From positions 36,411,755 through 36,475,754 of the forward strand of contig NC_082701.1 in assembly GCF_949987515.2 (NCBI RefSeq): 64,000 nucleotides of DNA, read 5' to 3'. Shown here in pieces: positions 11,451-23,394 of this stretch (its first letter is position 1; the number at the start of each line of letters is the position of its first letter). Origin of the DNA: Delphinus delphis (taxonomy: Eukaryota > Chordata > Mammalia > Artiodactyla > Delphinidae). Under the pieces are notes generated by a model that ran no database searches, was not told the origin of the DNA, and saw only the letters and a program-made list of their open reading frames with translations. The position numbers and the translations under genes were made by a program.

Positions 11451-11848
11451 GGCATTCTTGAAAGGCATCCCTTGTTCCTGCCCTGAGTGACTGAGGCTCC
11501 TCCCATGTGACATGAGTCTGGTTCATAGGCAGTGGGATAGTGTCCCTTTGCTATTTGGATGCAGCGGGTGGAAAGAGTTAGAAAGGTGGAGAAGTAAGGA
11601 TAAGTGACCCACATCTCCTCTGGGAGAATGTATGATGTGACAATAAATTTGAACAAAACCACAGTGTGGGTCACCACAGCAAGCAAACAGGAAGGCATAG
11701 TCAATTTTCACCTTGATGATTATTGTCACCCTGGGTAGCAACTCTAAGATTGGCTTCAAAGGTTATAATGGCAGGGAGCTGAGTATGCAAGGGAAAAGGC
11801 TGACCAGATTTGCTACAAATAACAAAAAATATTTGCTTGTATAACAGT
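11451..11848. other. no gene or recognised repeat
   Basis: Unassigned DNA; the overlapping minus-strand frames of about 80-105 codons show no recognisable domain. Confidence 0.4.
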
Positions 11849-12378
11849 TGTTGACAAAAAAATAAATAAAATCACAACTTAAAAGTTGAGAGTTATGCTT
11901 TATCTGGTGGGAGTTTTTAGGACTTCAAGCCCGGAAGGCAGCATCTCAAGTAACCCTGAGAGAAATGCTTCAAGGAGGCAAGGGGAGAGCTAGAGTATAC
12001 AGGAGTTTTGCAACAAAGGGCAGGTAATTGAAAACATCAAAAGATTACTGTTAATTAAGGAAAACCGGACCTATCAATTTAAGGAATTTAGCATTTTTCT
12101 ATGTATGGGAAAATGCAAGAGTCTGGGCTCACTGAAATCATTCCTTTGATATTGACCTCAGCTATCTGGGGCCAGTATCCTCTGTTTTCATATCCTGAGT
12201 TTCCTCAGGGCTCACCCTAGGGAGTGGCTGCAGTCTGATGGCTGTTAGATGGCAGGTATCCTTTCCTTCCTGAGTTCCCTCAGGGCTTACCAGCTCACCA
12301 TAGGCTGTGGCTGCAACTGCTGATGACTGTGTCATCCTTTAGTTTACTGATATGGTAGGAAATATTCCATTTCTCACA
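11849..12378 (-). mobile_element. solo ERV LTR of the 28115 family
   Basis: A 530-bp LTR matching the reverse complement of 28115-28631 along its length, including a doubled GATTGCAGCCACCC-like unit and the block TTCCCATACATAGAAAA. It starts TGTTGAC on the plus strand and ends CTCACA. I could not find a matching short target duplication, so the ends may be mutated or shifted by a few bases. Confidence 0.82.
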
Positions 12379-12699
12379 GTTCAGTATATAAAAGTTTCTA
12401 TCCAGACCATAATCTCCCTGGGGCATTTATTAAAAATTTTTCACGCTTCAGAGATGAAGAAATCAAGACCTGGAGAGGGTTGGTGGCTTTTCCAAGATAA
12501 ATGCACCTGGAAGGTGTTAGGGCTAAGACAGAAACCCAAAACTCTGGAGGTCAGAATCTTGGTTTATTCTCTTTTTCCATCTATATCTGCTGCCAGGGCT
12601 GCAGCCACACTGTCAATACTGCCAACCCCATAGCTGCTCCAAGAAACTCCCTAGTTATGATAATAATCCCTAGTAATCATAATAATTTTCATCATTTGC

Positions 12700-12900
12700 T
12701 TTGTGTTGCTTGTGCACCAGATTATATTCAACACTTTATATAAATTATCCCACTTAATCCTTAAACATTGTATAAAATAAGCATGATCATTATCTCCATT
12801 TTTTAAATGAAAACTGAATGAGGAAGTTATGCACTTGCTCAAGATCACAGAGCCAAGAGTAAACCTTGGTCTTTTTGATTTCAGGACCCAGGAATGTAAA
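12700..12900 (-). mobile_element. MIR SINE
   Basis: Diverged MIR in reverse orientation: TTAATCCTTAAACATTGTAT, then a run like CCATTTTTTAAATGAAAACT and GCTCAAGATCACAGAGCCAA. A weaker MIR-like block lies at 12445-12640 just upstream (GAGATGAAGAAATCAAGACC). A frame overlapping the region is spurious. Confidence 0.7.
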
Positions 12901-13162
12901 TCTTATTTTCCCAGAGCCAAAAGATCCCCTCAGCCTTCTTCCTGACCCACAAGTTCTAGGATTTCCAACACACCAAGAAGTGTTGCCACTCCCTCTTCAA
13001 AGCCTCCCTTTGGGCTTCCTATTGCCTGTAGTTTTAACTTCTGGAAACTAGGAAGAAAATTAAGGAGCAGGCATAGATATAGAGACCTGAGGTTTCCAGG
13101 TACTCCCCACAAAAATATGTTCCTTTCCTTTATTTTCTCCTTGTGTAGCAAAAATTTTTCTC

Positions 13163-13371
13163 CTTTTTTTTTTTTGCAGTACACGGACCTCTCACTGTTG
13201 TGGCCTCTCCCATTGCGGAGCACAGGCTCAGGACGCGCAGGCTCAGCTGCCATGGCTCACCGGCCCAGCCGCTCCGCGGCATGTGGGATCCCCCTGGACC
13301 GGGGCACAAACCCGTGTCCCCTGCATCGGCAGGCGGACTCTCAATCAGTGCGCCACCAGGGAAGCCCTTTT
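13163..13371 (-). mobile_element. CHR-2-type SINE
   Basis: Reverse-orientation tRNA-Glu-derived SINE. A T-run at 13163-13174 is the reverse of its A-tail, and the head ends GGGAAGCCC at 13371. The short frames here, rich in R/S/G/P, are the usual readings through this SINE and not genes. Flanking TTTTCTCC / TTTTCTTC may be an imperfect target duplication. Confidence 0.92.
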
Positions 13372-14293
13372 CTTCTCTTATTTCACCCTTTAGCTACATA
13401 CCTGTCTGAGGGACCCATGGGCTTAATAAATAGCCCCACCCAAAACAACATGAAGAACACAACCAGGTAAAAGTGGAGTTGTAGGAAACAAAGTACCACT
13501 GGCTTTGAGGAATTCCTAGAAATGGTTTTATTCTTGGTATCTTTAGCACTTATTCCTCTCTATGAACATTTGGTACCCTGTGGCCAGCCCAATCAATTAT
13601 TCTATTTCAATCTTTCACAAGTGGTTCCAGATTTTTTCAGAGCTCTTAATGTATCTAATTTCATGGTGTTACCATATACTTGTCTTCCACACTATCCACG
13701 CCTTTTACTAAAAAGGCAGAACTCGCTGTAAATCGTAGGATGAACTCTAGTCTCCTTGTGTGGTCTCAGTATTTAGAGACTGGATTTTTACTCAGATATA
13801 ATAGTTTTGTGAAGAGCCAGCTGAGGGGTAAGCAGAAGAGCATAGTGGTCCAGAAGTCAGAGTTTCTGGGTCTAATCTTGTCCCTGTAAATATCTAATTT
13901 GGTTCATTCAGAAAATATCTACTGAGGAGTTGTCCCTTGCCAGTTGCTATGTTGATGACTATATGAACCCTCACTTTCCCTTTCTTTCTCTGCAACATTA
14001 AATCGTTAGCCTGCAAAATATCTCAGGTTCCTTTCAACTCTTACATTCCTAGTGCATAGTGGGAAGCTTGTAAACATGGTAAAACTTTGGTATGTAATCT
14101 CTGGTTTAGATGGGGTCTTTATTTATTTGGTGCTGTGAGAAACTGTGGCGGATAGGTTTGGTAAGAGTACTACAGAGATAAAGAAACAGATGGATTTCAG
14201 ACTTCCCACCCCACCCCTTTCTTCTTATATCTCATTTTCTGTGCCCTCCATCACTGACACATTGGGTCTACCCTAGGGATAGAAGTAGAGTAA
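13372..14293. other. no gene or recognised repeat
   Basis: Nothing recognised. Short plus-strand frames at 13522-13889 show no domain and lie in unremarkable DNA. Confidence 0.4.
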
Positions 14294-14755
14294 TAATGAT
14301 GCCAAAATATTGGCTCCCTGTGCACCAATGTCAAACAGAAATACAGAGACAGAGTTTTGGAGGAAAGAGAAAGAGTAGCTGTACTTCTTTGCCAGGCAAA
14401 GAGGGAATACAGCAGGCTAGCACCTCCAGAAACTGTGCCCCCTTGGAGAAGATAGTGAGAAGTTTTTATAATAATGGTTCAAAGAAGGCGTGATCAGCTC
14501 GTGGACATTTTTCTGATTGGTTGGTGGTCAGGTAAGTGGGAGTCAGCATCATCAACCTTCTGGTTCCAGTTTGTCTGGAGAATACGTGTTTGTGGGCAGC
14601 ATACTATCATTAATCATTAACTTTTCCTACCTGGAGGGAGTTTCAGTATCTGCAAAACTTCTCAAAGATATTGTGTGTGTTCATTGATGGGGAACAAGGA
14701 CCTTGCCCCAAGTTTGAACTATTGTTTCTCTTGATGCTGTTTCTTTCTTGTTTTA
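14294..14755 (-). mobile_element. ERV LTR (3' LTR of the 14.3-16.3 kb remnant)
   Basis: On the minus strand a purine-rich tract (14757-14775) is followed by about 460 bp with LTR character: an ATTGGTTGGTGG/CTGATTGG CCAAT-type promoter region on the reverse strand and an R/U5-like end. It differs from the other LTR families in the window. Both ends are approximate and no target duplication was found. Confidence 0.55.
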
Positions 14756-15599
14756 TATCCCCTCCCTTCCCAAATTAAAAACTGCTTGAATCTGCCCGCT
14801 AGAACTCAGGGAACGTAATGGAGGCTGAATGAAGGCTATTTCCTGTAATCAAAGAAAAGGGGGACACAGGAAGCCTTTCTGCCCAGGAGCCCCACAGGGC
14901 ACTGCTCAATATGACCCTCCCCCTTTTTTGATACTCCCTCAATCTTGAGGAGAACAGGTGTTGGACAAAGAAGGGAATAATTTTTTTGGATAGAGACATT
15001 AATCATAAACTCAGTTTTAGGGGGAATTGGTTTTAATCCTCATTTTGGTTTTATCTTTCCCCAAATCCTTCAGAGAATGGGGTGGTGACTTCTCTAACTA
15101 CTTCCTCCTGAGGTAGGGTGTAGTCTTGCCTAAATTTTGGGGAATAGATACTGAATTAGAAATATTTGAGTTTCAAGTCCTGGATCCGTGTCTTACATTA
15201 TTAAGGTCTCAATCCCTGTTCCACCATTTTGGTGCAATAGACCCAGTTAGAGGTAAGAGGAGTGATAGCTAGAACTTTAGTAGACTAAATAGATTTCATT
15301 TCCTTAGGAATTCAGGAGAGTAAGTCTGAAGCCAGTCTGGAATCAACACTTCAGAGAGACTTATTGTAGCCAGTTGTTTCCAAACCATTCCCTGTATGGG
15401 TAAACCCATCAAGGCAATCCTGAAGATCCAGAAATAGGAAGCTGACTACTTATCTAGCAGTTAGAATTACCAAAATAATCAGTATGTGAATCTATATATA
15501 GGTAAAATTTATAAGAAAAGATAAGACAACAGAACTTTCATTCCTCTTGTAGGAACAAATAATTGAAGTTTCCCAAAGGGTGAGATGTCTGCTTCTCAG

Positions 15600-16156
15600 G
15601 AGTCCGCTTGCTGGCTGTAGGCAATATTCTTGCCCTGGTGTGATGTACCTACATTTTTACTCCATCCAGTTTTAGAGAGGTGTAAGTAGTAAGAAGAACG
15701 TCATAGGATCCCTTCCATTTTTCTTTAAATGGTTGCTCAGGTCATTGCTATTTTTCACTTTCAGCACCGCCCAGTATCCTGCTTTGAGGGGATGCAAGAG
15801 AGCTTCTAGGTGAGGGTGAGACCTGTGGAACACAATCTCATACATAGTAGTTAACAACTGACCAATCTGTTGAACATACTGTTTGATTTTCCTTTTTCCT
15901 TCTGTGTTAGAAATGTTTCTTTTTCCTTGCTCTTAGGAGCTAAGAATGGTCTCCTGTACATAATTTCATAAGGACTCAATCCTAGCCTGCTTTTAGAAGC
16001 CATCAGTATATGGAGGAGAGCAATTGGCAAGACCTTGTCCCATTTTGGGTGAGTTTTCTGGCATAGCTTGGTGAGAGTTTTCTTAATAATGTCCTTAAAA
16101 GAGTTTTTGTCCCTTCCGATGCTTTTTCTGTTCTGACTGGAAAGGCCTCTATTCAA
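15600..16156 (-). pseudogene. retroviral integrase, C-terminal half
   Basis: Reading downward from 16156, one open stretch of about 100 codons shows the end of the integrase catalytic core (a KTLTKLCQKT segment and a GLSPYEIMYRRP segment, matching the conserved SP-E-x-x-Y-GRP region of gammaretroviral integrases). A frameshift near 15855 moves to a second frame with HPLKAGYW, the usual HPxxPGDWV entry to the C-terminal domain, and LLLTPL. Further stops follow near 15670. It is fused upstream to a reverse-transcriptase scrap and cannot encode a working enzyme. Confidence 0.88.
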
Positions 16157-16200
16157 TCTTGATCTAGGCGTAACTGTCTTAAATCTTTAGCAAAATTTCA

Positions 16201-16237
16201 TTGAAGAGGGTTGGGGAATATTTAAATCCTTGTGGCA
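16201..16237 (-). pseudogene. reverse transcriptase motif fragment
   Basis: The minus strand reads MPQGFKYSPTLF, the conserved LPQGFKNSPTLF block that precedes the catalytic YVDD motif in gammaretroviral reverse transcriptase. The reading then runs only about 15 codons before integrase sequence begins, so the YVDD box and RNase H are missing. Confidence 0.85.
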
Positions 16238-16364
16238 TAGCTCAGAGAATTCAAAATTGCAAAAATACAGAATGACTGCATCTGAAATCATTTCCACAAT
16301 TGTCACCTAGTTTTACCATAGTTACTCCATTTTGACTTTCAAATGTATTCCCCTCCTCAGTGTT

Positions 16365-16617
16365 AAAGCAGATGTTATTGTTATTAATTTCAGTGCTTTT
16401 CTAGATATGAGGAGATGCAAGAATTTGGACTCATAAGATCTTCTGTAAATATGTAAAGGCCTGTTCTGCCAGTTTTCTCAGAGCATGGAGTGACTCATTT
16501 CTGTTCTCCACCCTGAATTCATTTCAGTAGGTGTTGAAGGTCAGTGGCCACAGTAGCCATTGACTTAATCCTTGCAGAGGCAGAAGGCAAGTGCCAATTT
16601 TCAGTTGGCAGGGCCCC
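16365..16617 (-). mobile_element. partial ERV LTR, related to 30273-30736
   Basis: The segment around 16390-16610 matches 30527-30716 (shared CTTTTCTAGATATGAGGAGA and GCAAGTGCCAATTT). It follows, on the minus strand, a purine-rich tract AAGGGGCCC, so it is the start of a 3' LTR. It stops matching near 16365, so the 3' half is deleted. Confidence 0.72.
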
Positions 16618-17419
16618 TTCAGGGTCATAATTTTGACCCTGGTTTGGGGAGCATTTCATGACCATTTTGTCCCACAGTGCTAGGAATGTTCATTCTCAGG
16701 TCTGGTGAAGATTTCATTGATAGGTCACTCAATGTGCTATTATTGGACTTGTCCTTATTAACAGTGCAAAAAGTCTCTGGACCACCTGTCTTACTAGTCT
16801 CTTATGGTCCAGGAAAATATTCCCTCTTGTTGCTTCTTCCCATATCTAAAGTTACACTATTACAATCACTGATCTCACATGGAACTATATGTCATTTTAC
16901 CAGAGGCTCAGTCACACATTTGATGATGTAAGAAACAACAATTTTCTGAAAAAAAGGCAATATAGGAAACAATATAGCTAGTTAGGTCAATATAGTTAGT
17001 AAGGTCATAAGTAAGAATATAATTCAAGAACTTCTATTAGGTGCTGCCCAGTATATCCCAGGTCATCTGACTTAGTCTGTTCTGTACCATCCTTATCTTT
17101 CAGGGAAATTATATACTGGCACTGTCCATAAGGCACCCAGCCCAGTTTCCTAGTGTTACTAGACTGATCATCCTTAGTATGATTTAAATGTTCTCAGCAT
17201 AGAGGAGTCTTTAAACTTAAATTACCATAGCCTGGTGTTAACTACATAAATCTATCACACAATCATGGGAAGTTTTATTTCTTGGCTGAAATTTTGCTTG
17301 TTGCTCTGATTGAACTTGAGTAATAGAGGAAAATTCATATTTATGGTCAGGGTCAGAGCAGGTATTATTAATTGGCCAGGTGAAGGGATTCCAATCCCAC
17401 TTAGTAATATCAATAGCGG

Positions 17420-17575
17420 CCTAAGAAGGACTATAACTTCTTTTTTCTAAAATAAATTTCCTAAGAGTCAACCAATTATAGCCTTGGAGTGGAGAAATCC
17501 ACCAAGGTAACCTAGAAGTGCTAGATATGGGTAACTGGCCACAAATCCAACAATTGGATTGATTTTTAAAACTAG
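17420..17575 (-). pseudogene. env surface-subunit fragment with CWIC motif
   Basis: The minus-strand frame through 17541-17552 reads CWIC, the CXXC motif that in gammaretroviral SU takes part in the disulfide link to TM. It is followed by GQLPIS and PWWISPLQGYNW, conserved in class I ERV env. The reading ends at a stop near 17425. Position directly after the integrase tail fits env. Only a fragment survives. Confidence 0.78.
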
Positions 17576-17739
17576 CATAGAATCATGCCTATAATAGAAA
17601 AGCATTTGATTCATATGCAAAGGTCTAAGAAGTCAAGAAAACATTATAAAAGATCATTTGAGTCAGGTCCAGGATCTTGGGCTAGCTGTCTATTTCTGAT
17701 GTCATCTTCTTCTCATCCTGGTGTGAGTGCAGTTTCTTC

Positions 17740-17973
17740 TCAGTTTGAGCATTGTTTTAAGGTGATTTTAAGGTCAGCAGTCCTCTCTATAGGCCAGTCC
17801 AGTGCAGGCACCATTTGTGAGTAGAAATTAATCCAAGAGTCAATTCCCTTCAGTTTCATGGTGTATGAGCTAGTTAAGAGTACCTGATAAGAGTCCTTGT
17901 GTCTAGGTTGGAGATAGTCCTTTAAATTATTTTTCCAGTATGCATAATCCCTTGGTTGCAGGTCATGAGGCAT
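17740..17973 (-). pseudogene. integrase C-terminal end
   Basis: An uninterrupted stretch of about 77 codons with HDLQPRDYAYWK (the QPGD-W-V block of the integrase SH3-like domain, G changed to R), LLTSSYTMKLKGIDSWI and a PALDWPIERTADLK tail, matching the end of class I retroviral pol. The same segment is present with stops at 1573-1790. The integrase core is not recognisable above it, where the shared noncoding module lies instead. Confidence 0.85.
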
Positions 17974-19216
17974 CTGATCTTCATCTAAAGTTAGATTACT
18001 AAAATAAGCTTCAGAAACAGAGTGTCTTTAATAATTCAATTAAACTTTACATTAATATAACACAACAATGGGGAACTATCTGGGAGGTGAGTCTTAGTGA
18101 ATACAGACCTCCATTAACAAAACTGGCATGTAATATTTACTGAAACATAATCTTTTTCTCTCTAAAATTACCCTCATTTTTACCAAATATAACAAAATTA
18201 AGACTAGTTTGTTTGCAAAATAATTCTGGTCTCAATAAACTTGGCTTGTTGATTTATGTAACTGTAATTGACCATATAGGCTTTTTTTTTTTTTTTTTTT
18301 TTTTACTTTGATGAAACTTTTATAAGGAGTTTCAGACTGAACTTTTAAAAGACCTCTCAAGGCTAGGAAAATCACACCAAGGGCTTGTCACAGATTTTGC
18401 CTAACAGAACTAGGTGAATTCCTCTCTTTTCAAGGTCCCCAAAATACCTTGAGATTTCTGTACCTGTTAGTGAGGTAGCCTTCTTAATTTATCTGACAAA
18501 GCTGCTGTGAACCTAAGAGTTTCCAATCTCTGAAGGGAACAGATAGAGAAAAAAGATAAATGTTTCAGATAGAAGCAGATAAATTCTGCTTTTAAAGGTA
18601 TAATTTACCGAATTACTATAAACCATAATTAGTTTGAGGATAAGGATTTCCTTATACCTGGAAAACACAAATTCAAACAAGTAATTTTTCAGATAGAAAC
18701 CATAAAAATTATAGCCATATTCACCAGTTCACTCAGGCCTATGTAACTAATCCTTTTTGTTAACAGTTTTATGAAGCCATCAAGTTTCCCATTAGATTTC
18801 TTCAATTTCTTACCCAGTTTAGCATTATGGTCTGAAAATCAGAAACCTGTATTTATCCAAAAGTCCTTTCTATAAATCTTCTTCAAGAGGCAGAATTTTT
18901 GCAAAAGATTCGAGTGAAACCATAAATGTCTATAATGACGAAAGACTTAAGAAGGCACGTTTAAAATCTGATTATAATGCAATTGACAAAGTAACTTGGT
19001 TACTGCTGTGACATACAACACTTTCAGAAAATAGAACTATGACTGATAATGTTTTACCAGGACATATCAGAATTTTAGAAACTCCATCTAATTTCTAGAA
19101 TATCTATATTAGTAACATTTGCCATACAATATAAACTAAGAAGATTTATTATGTATTTGACAATTCTTCTCATGTAATTTAACATACCAAATGAACATAA
19201 TTAGTATAATATCTGT

Positions 19217-19255
19217 CTTTGGGATGCTTCAGGGGCCCCTTGAAGCATCCCAAAG
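19217..19255. repeat. palindrome within ERV module
   Basis: Arms CTTTGGGATGCTTCA (19217-19231) and TGAAGCATCCCAAAG (19241-19255) are perfect inverted copies around GGGGCCCCT. The other copies of the module have only one arm at the equivalent place (421-445 and 34013-34030), so the second arm is new to this copy. Confidence 0.97.
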
Positions 19256-20560
19256 TTAGCTAGAGGTCAAAGAAACTTCATTACAGTTTGATTTGGAAGT
19301 TTTGTCAAAAAAAAAATCAAAAAGGATTTAGAACATTTAGTCAGATAGGATCATAGGTCACTGTGAAATAATAGTTATTTTTGTAGCCAAAGTGGCAATA
19401 AAAGTTTTCAAAGGCAAATACAGATCTCTTAAAAGGTAAAGAAACTTAAAATCTGTTATCAAAGGCAGCTCAACATTTTTTAAAAAACTTGTCCTTTGAA
19501 CAGAGAGAAAAAACACTTTCAAGCTTTGCAGCAGTTTACATTTAAAATTTATTTACTCACTTCAATTTTTTCTAAACTTAGTCACCCCTGATCATACACA
19601 AAACTCTTTCCTTGGCATCCACTTTCCACAAACTTTCATCACTTTCTGTATCCATCACTTTATTTTTCCATCCAGAAACAGCCAGTTGTAAGTCAGACCT
19701 ACTTTCTTTTCCCTTAATACAATGCAATTCCATTCCTCATCTCCTCTTTACTGAAAACTCACATCCTACTTTCCTTAAACAACCATGAACTGTCCTTTAT
19801 ATCAGCACTCTGTAGATTGGTAAACATAAAACCAAATAATAATTTCTTGAAAAATGTGCTTTCTTATAGAAAATATCTCGTTGTGACATGAAACACATTT
19901 ATTAATCAATCTAAACCTTTTGTTTATCTGTGAAAGTAAACCAGTGTTCAGTAATTAATGTTTCAGTAGCTTATTTTATTTGGAAATGGTCTAGTTATTC
20001 AATAAATTTCCATCATTTAACTTAATTTAGCACAACTCTAAAATTTCAAGTTGTCAAATATCTGGAGAGATTATTCTTAAGTAGACATTCCTAAAATATA
20101 ATTGTTCCTAAAAATTTCATCCAAAGCTCTTATCTTATTTGCATTTTCTTTCCTTAAAAGTTTCTTCACATTGAGTTACTTTCCTTGCTGAAAATTTGCA
20201 ACAGACATAATAAGATCTTATTTAGCTTATATTAAGCCTAGGTACAATAAAAGTATTATACTTATGTTGATAACTCTAAAGACATGTCTATATTAATTAG
20301 ATCAACAAACTTAAACATTGATACCAGGTATTAATTTAATACTGAATATTTCCCAGTTCACATGAACCTGAAATTCATTTAGCTTAATTTCTCTTGTATT
20401 TAGAATTGTTTGATTTGTAAGAGCTTACTTTTCTTTAAGCCAATTAAATGGGTCTCATTTACAAATTAACCTCAGAAATATTATCCAAAGACAGACACAT
20501 ACTGAGATATACATATATCCAGACAGACACAGTGAGAGACCTAGCTTTCTGCTTGAGGCT

Positions 20561-22159
20561 TAAAATGTCTCTCTGTCTCTGTCTCTCTCTCTCTTTTTTT
20601 TTTTTTTTTTGGCTTGAAGTTTTACTAATTTACTCAAGGCTGAAATCTCAGCCAAAGTGGGCTGTGTATCTCAAGGACATGATAAGAGTTAACTCCAAGT
20701 TTTTCTCCTAAGAATATTTTTGTCCTCTCAGGGTCAGAATTCTGAAAAAGTATTTCAGTAAGCTAGCTTTCTCTAATTGTACATGCAAAAATAACTCATT
20801 TTGTAGTTTTTAAAAAGTTTTATTTTAACCAATTTTCTCCAGAGTCTAAAGAAAACTGTGGTCATCCTGTGTCAAAAAAAAAAAAATCTTTCTTTTCTTC
20901 ATTGAATCATAACTATAGATCGACCAGTCATTCAAAAATTTTCCCAAGGGGCTCCCAGGTGGGGGTGGAACCTCAGAGGAAATGTTTCCCATTTTGGTTT
21001 GAGCAGTTGGCAATAAAAGTTAGATGTTAACGTGCTCAAATGAAAACCTAAACCTTCACCTTGACAGCTGGAAGTCACACATAAAACATAAACCATAAGA
21101 GGAAACAGCAAAGAGATGCTCAAAAAGAAAAAGAAAAACATATGGTGGAAACCCACCCAAACTTGATTTCCGAGTCCCACTAGACCTGGACCTTTGCCCT
21201 AAGTGGTGCCTACATCAGAATTTCCCTTTGCTGAGAGAATTCCACACTGGGATTTCCCTTTTCAGGAAAATGTGCAAATTGAAACTGAAGTTTCTGAACG
21301 GTGTACAGTCAGAATCTCACAATTAATAATAATACCCCACTACCCCACAGCAGTATGGATAAAGGGTAACCTTGGGGCAGAGTTATCTTTTAGAATGATT
21401 TGTGATCCTCATTTTTGCTGTCATTAACTTAACTCAGGCTCTTATAACTTTATTCCTGTATTAATACAACGGAGGAGAAATTTATCTGAGTTTCCTGCCT
21501 CAGTTCCATTTACTGTCCCCAGTCCTTTTAAACCACCGTGTGCTTCTGCTTTTATCTTTCAATTCTAAACATGCAACTATAGAAGTTCTCAGCTCCCTGT
21601 TGCCTCCCACACCTGGACCATCCTCTCCCCTGGCTCCACACTACAGGCTAGACCACACTGTACACTTTCTGTGTATAACTTGAGTCATTTCCACCTTCCT
21701 CTCTTCCTTTATACCAAGTGCCATTCTATGTATTCCTCAAAAACCAATCCATGTCTTTGCTTCATCATGAGGATTATTCAGACTATCCAAAACTTACTCA
21801 TCTTACTGTCTCTACATCCCAGTTGAAATAAACAAGTATTAATTTACCTATCAGTTGCAAAAACATGTTTCAGTAGCTGACAATATGTGTATGAATAAGC
21901 AAGACTTTAGCCTTCTTTCAGTATAATACAGTAAATCATCAAATACCCTTTAATTTGACCACAGTATTTATATTGTGCATCACAATGTTTTTTCATGAAA
22001 CAATAGTGTTAATGGTTAACTCCCTGTGATGTTTTTATTGTATTCTATGTGTGTAAAAATGATGACTGCCAATTGACAAAATTGATTTCATATCTCACTA
22101 ATAGGTCAAAAAAGAAGTTTGACAGCATTGATTTATAAGAGGAGAAAGAAATGTAAACC
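20561..22159. other. no gene; possible further ERV leader at 20561-21430
   Basis: The part up to about 21430 may be a more distant 5' section of the minus-strand ERV, but the resemblance to the plus copy is weak. A CT/T-rich tract lies at 20571-20611. Above 21430 nothing is recognised. Short frames have no domain. Confidence 0.35.
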
Positions 22160-22215
22160 CTTGCTACTCAAAGTATGTTCTATGGAACAGTAGCCCCAAC
22201 ATCACTTAAAATCTT
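22160..22215 (+). mobile_element. MER5-like (hAT) fragment, left part
   Basis: CTTGCTACTCAAAGTATGTT is a diverged MER5-type left end. The rest of the element appears after the L1, at 23223. Confidence 0.6.
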
Positions 22216-22592
22216 TATCTTTTTTAATATATTTATTGGAGTATAATTTCTTTACAATGTTATGTTAGTTTCTGCTCTATAACAAAGTGAATCAGCTATA
22301 TGTATACATATATCCCCATATCCCCTCCCTCTTGTGTCTCCCTCCCACCCTCCCTATCACACCCCTCTAAGAGGTCAAAAAGCACAGAGCTGATCTCCTT
22401 GTGCTATGCGGCTGTTTCCCACTAGCTATCTATTTTACGTTTGGTAGTGTATATATGTCAATGCTACTCTCTCATTTCATCCCAGCTTACCCTTCCCCCT
22501 CCCCGTGTCCTCAAGTCCATTCTCTACATCTGCGTCTTTATTCCTGTCCTGCCCCTAGGTTCATCAGAACTACTTTTTTTTTTAATAGATTC

Positions 22593-22647
<55 letters not shown>

Positions 22648-23222
22648 GCATACCACATTTGTTTCTCTTTCTGACTTACTTCATTCTGTATGACAGTCTC
22701 TAGGTCTATCCACCTCACTACAAATAACTCAATTCCATTTCTTTTTATGGCTGAGTAATATTCCATGTATATATATGTGCCATATCATCTTTATCCATTC
22801 ATCTGTCAATGGGCACTTAGGTTTCTTCCATGTCCTGGCTATTGTAAATAGAGCTGCAATGAACATTGTGGTGCATGACTCTTTTTGAATTATGGTTTTC
22901 TCAGGGTATATGCCCAATAGTCAGATTGCTGGGTTGTATGGTAGTTCTATTTTTAGTTTTTTAAGGAACTCTCATACTGTTCTCCATAGTGGCTGTATCA
23001 ATTTACATTCCCACCAACAGTGCATGAGGGTTCCCTTTTCTCCACACCCTCTCCAGCATTTATTGTTTCTAGATTTTTTGATGATGGCCATTCTGGCCAG
23101 TGTGAGGTGATACCTCATTGTAGTTTTGATTTGCATTTCTCTAATGATTAGTGATGTTGAGCATCCTTTCTTGCATTTGTTTGCAATCTGTATATGTTCT
23201 TTGGAGAAATGTCTATTTAGGT
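22216..23222 (-). mobile_element. 5'-truncated L1 inside MER5
   Basis: A reverse-orientation L1 3' end: T-rich start (reverse of tail), 3' UTR, then ORF2 C-terminus up to about 23222, where it is truncated. The minus strand shows a MEYYSAIKRNGIELF segment and, upstream, ALFTIARTWKKPKCPLTDEW, both ORF2 C-terminal markers. Breaks separate these frames. A (TG)n tract lies inside it. Confidence 0.93.
22601..22646. repeat. (TG)n microsatellite
   Basis: About 23 TG units, uninterrupted, inside the L1 3' region. Frames over it give VCVCVC or HTHTHT strings and are artefacts. Confidence 0.98.
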
Positions 23223-23310
23223 CTGCTAGAAATGCAGAATCTCAGGCTCTGCCTCAGACTTACTGAATTAGAGTCTACAATTTATATGCTCATTAAAGGG
23301 TGAAAAGTAC
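23223..23310 (+). mobile_element. MER5-like (hAT) fragment, right part
   Basis: CTAGAAATGCAGAATCTCAG and the ACTTACTGAATTAGAGTCTA stretch are typical MER5A internal sequence. It joins to 22160-22215 when the L1 is removed. Confidence 0.75.
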
Positions 23311-23394
23311 TGATAAAAACAACCACATATAAAACATGAGAAGTATTAAATGGATGTATGTTTGGAGGATGGGAGAAGAAAAGGCACAGACACA

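Larger units (their letters stand above)
14756..16260 (-). mobile_element. ERV internal remnant with deletion-joined pol pieces
   Basis: Minus-strand class I ERV remnant. From high to low coordinates it carries a scrap of reverse transcriptase (16201-16237), integrase from mid-core to C-terminus (16156-15600), an env SU scrap near 15390-15470, and then the purine-rich tract and LTR. The spacing is far too short for an intact provirus, so RNase H, the integrase N-terminus and most of env are deleted. Confidence 0.75.
16618..20560 (-). mobile_element. ERV internal region, second copy of the shared family
   Basis: A minus-strand ERV interior. Downward from 20560 it matches the plus-strand ERV at 32160-34740 and the ERV at 1-1800. 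The long 5' part is noncoding, then integrase C-terminus (17973-17740), env start (about 17560), env-like sequence near 17100, and a 3' section (16940-16640) that matches 34930-35230 before the polypurine tract. The overlap of gene order with retroviruses confirms the orientation. A T-run of about 22 lies at 18283-18304, and a palindrome at 19217-19255. Confidence 0.78.

Noticed and set aside
13117..13470. Frames containing LLWPLPLRSTGSGRAGSA-type text (also at 27344-27604, 32293-32481, 36303-36635)
   Set aside because: The same text recurs at each CHR-2 SINE; it is the SINE body read in one frame.
18283..18304. T22 run as a SINE or retrocopy tail
   Set aside because: No SINE or gene sequence abuts it on either side; it is a homopolymer expansion inside the ERV module.
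22401..22766. Open frames with runs of VC, CV or HT residues
   Set aside because: They translate the (TG)n tract and the L1 3' end; no protein-like composition outside the repeat. The same applies at 30898-31234.
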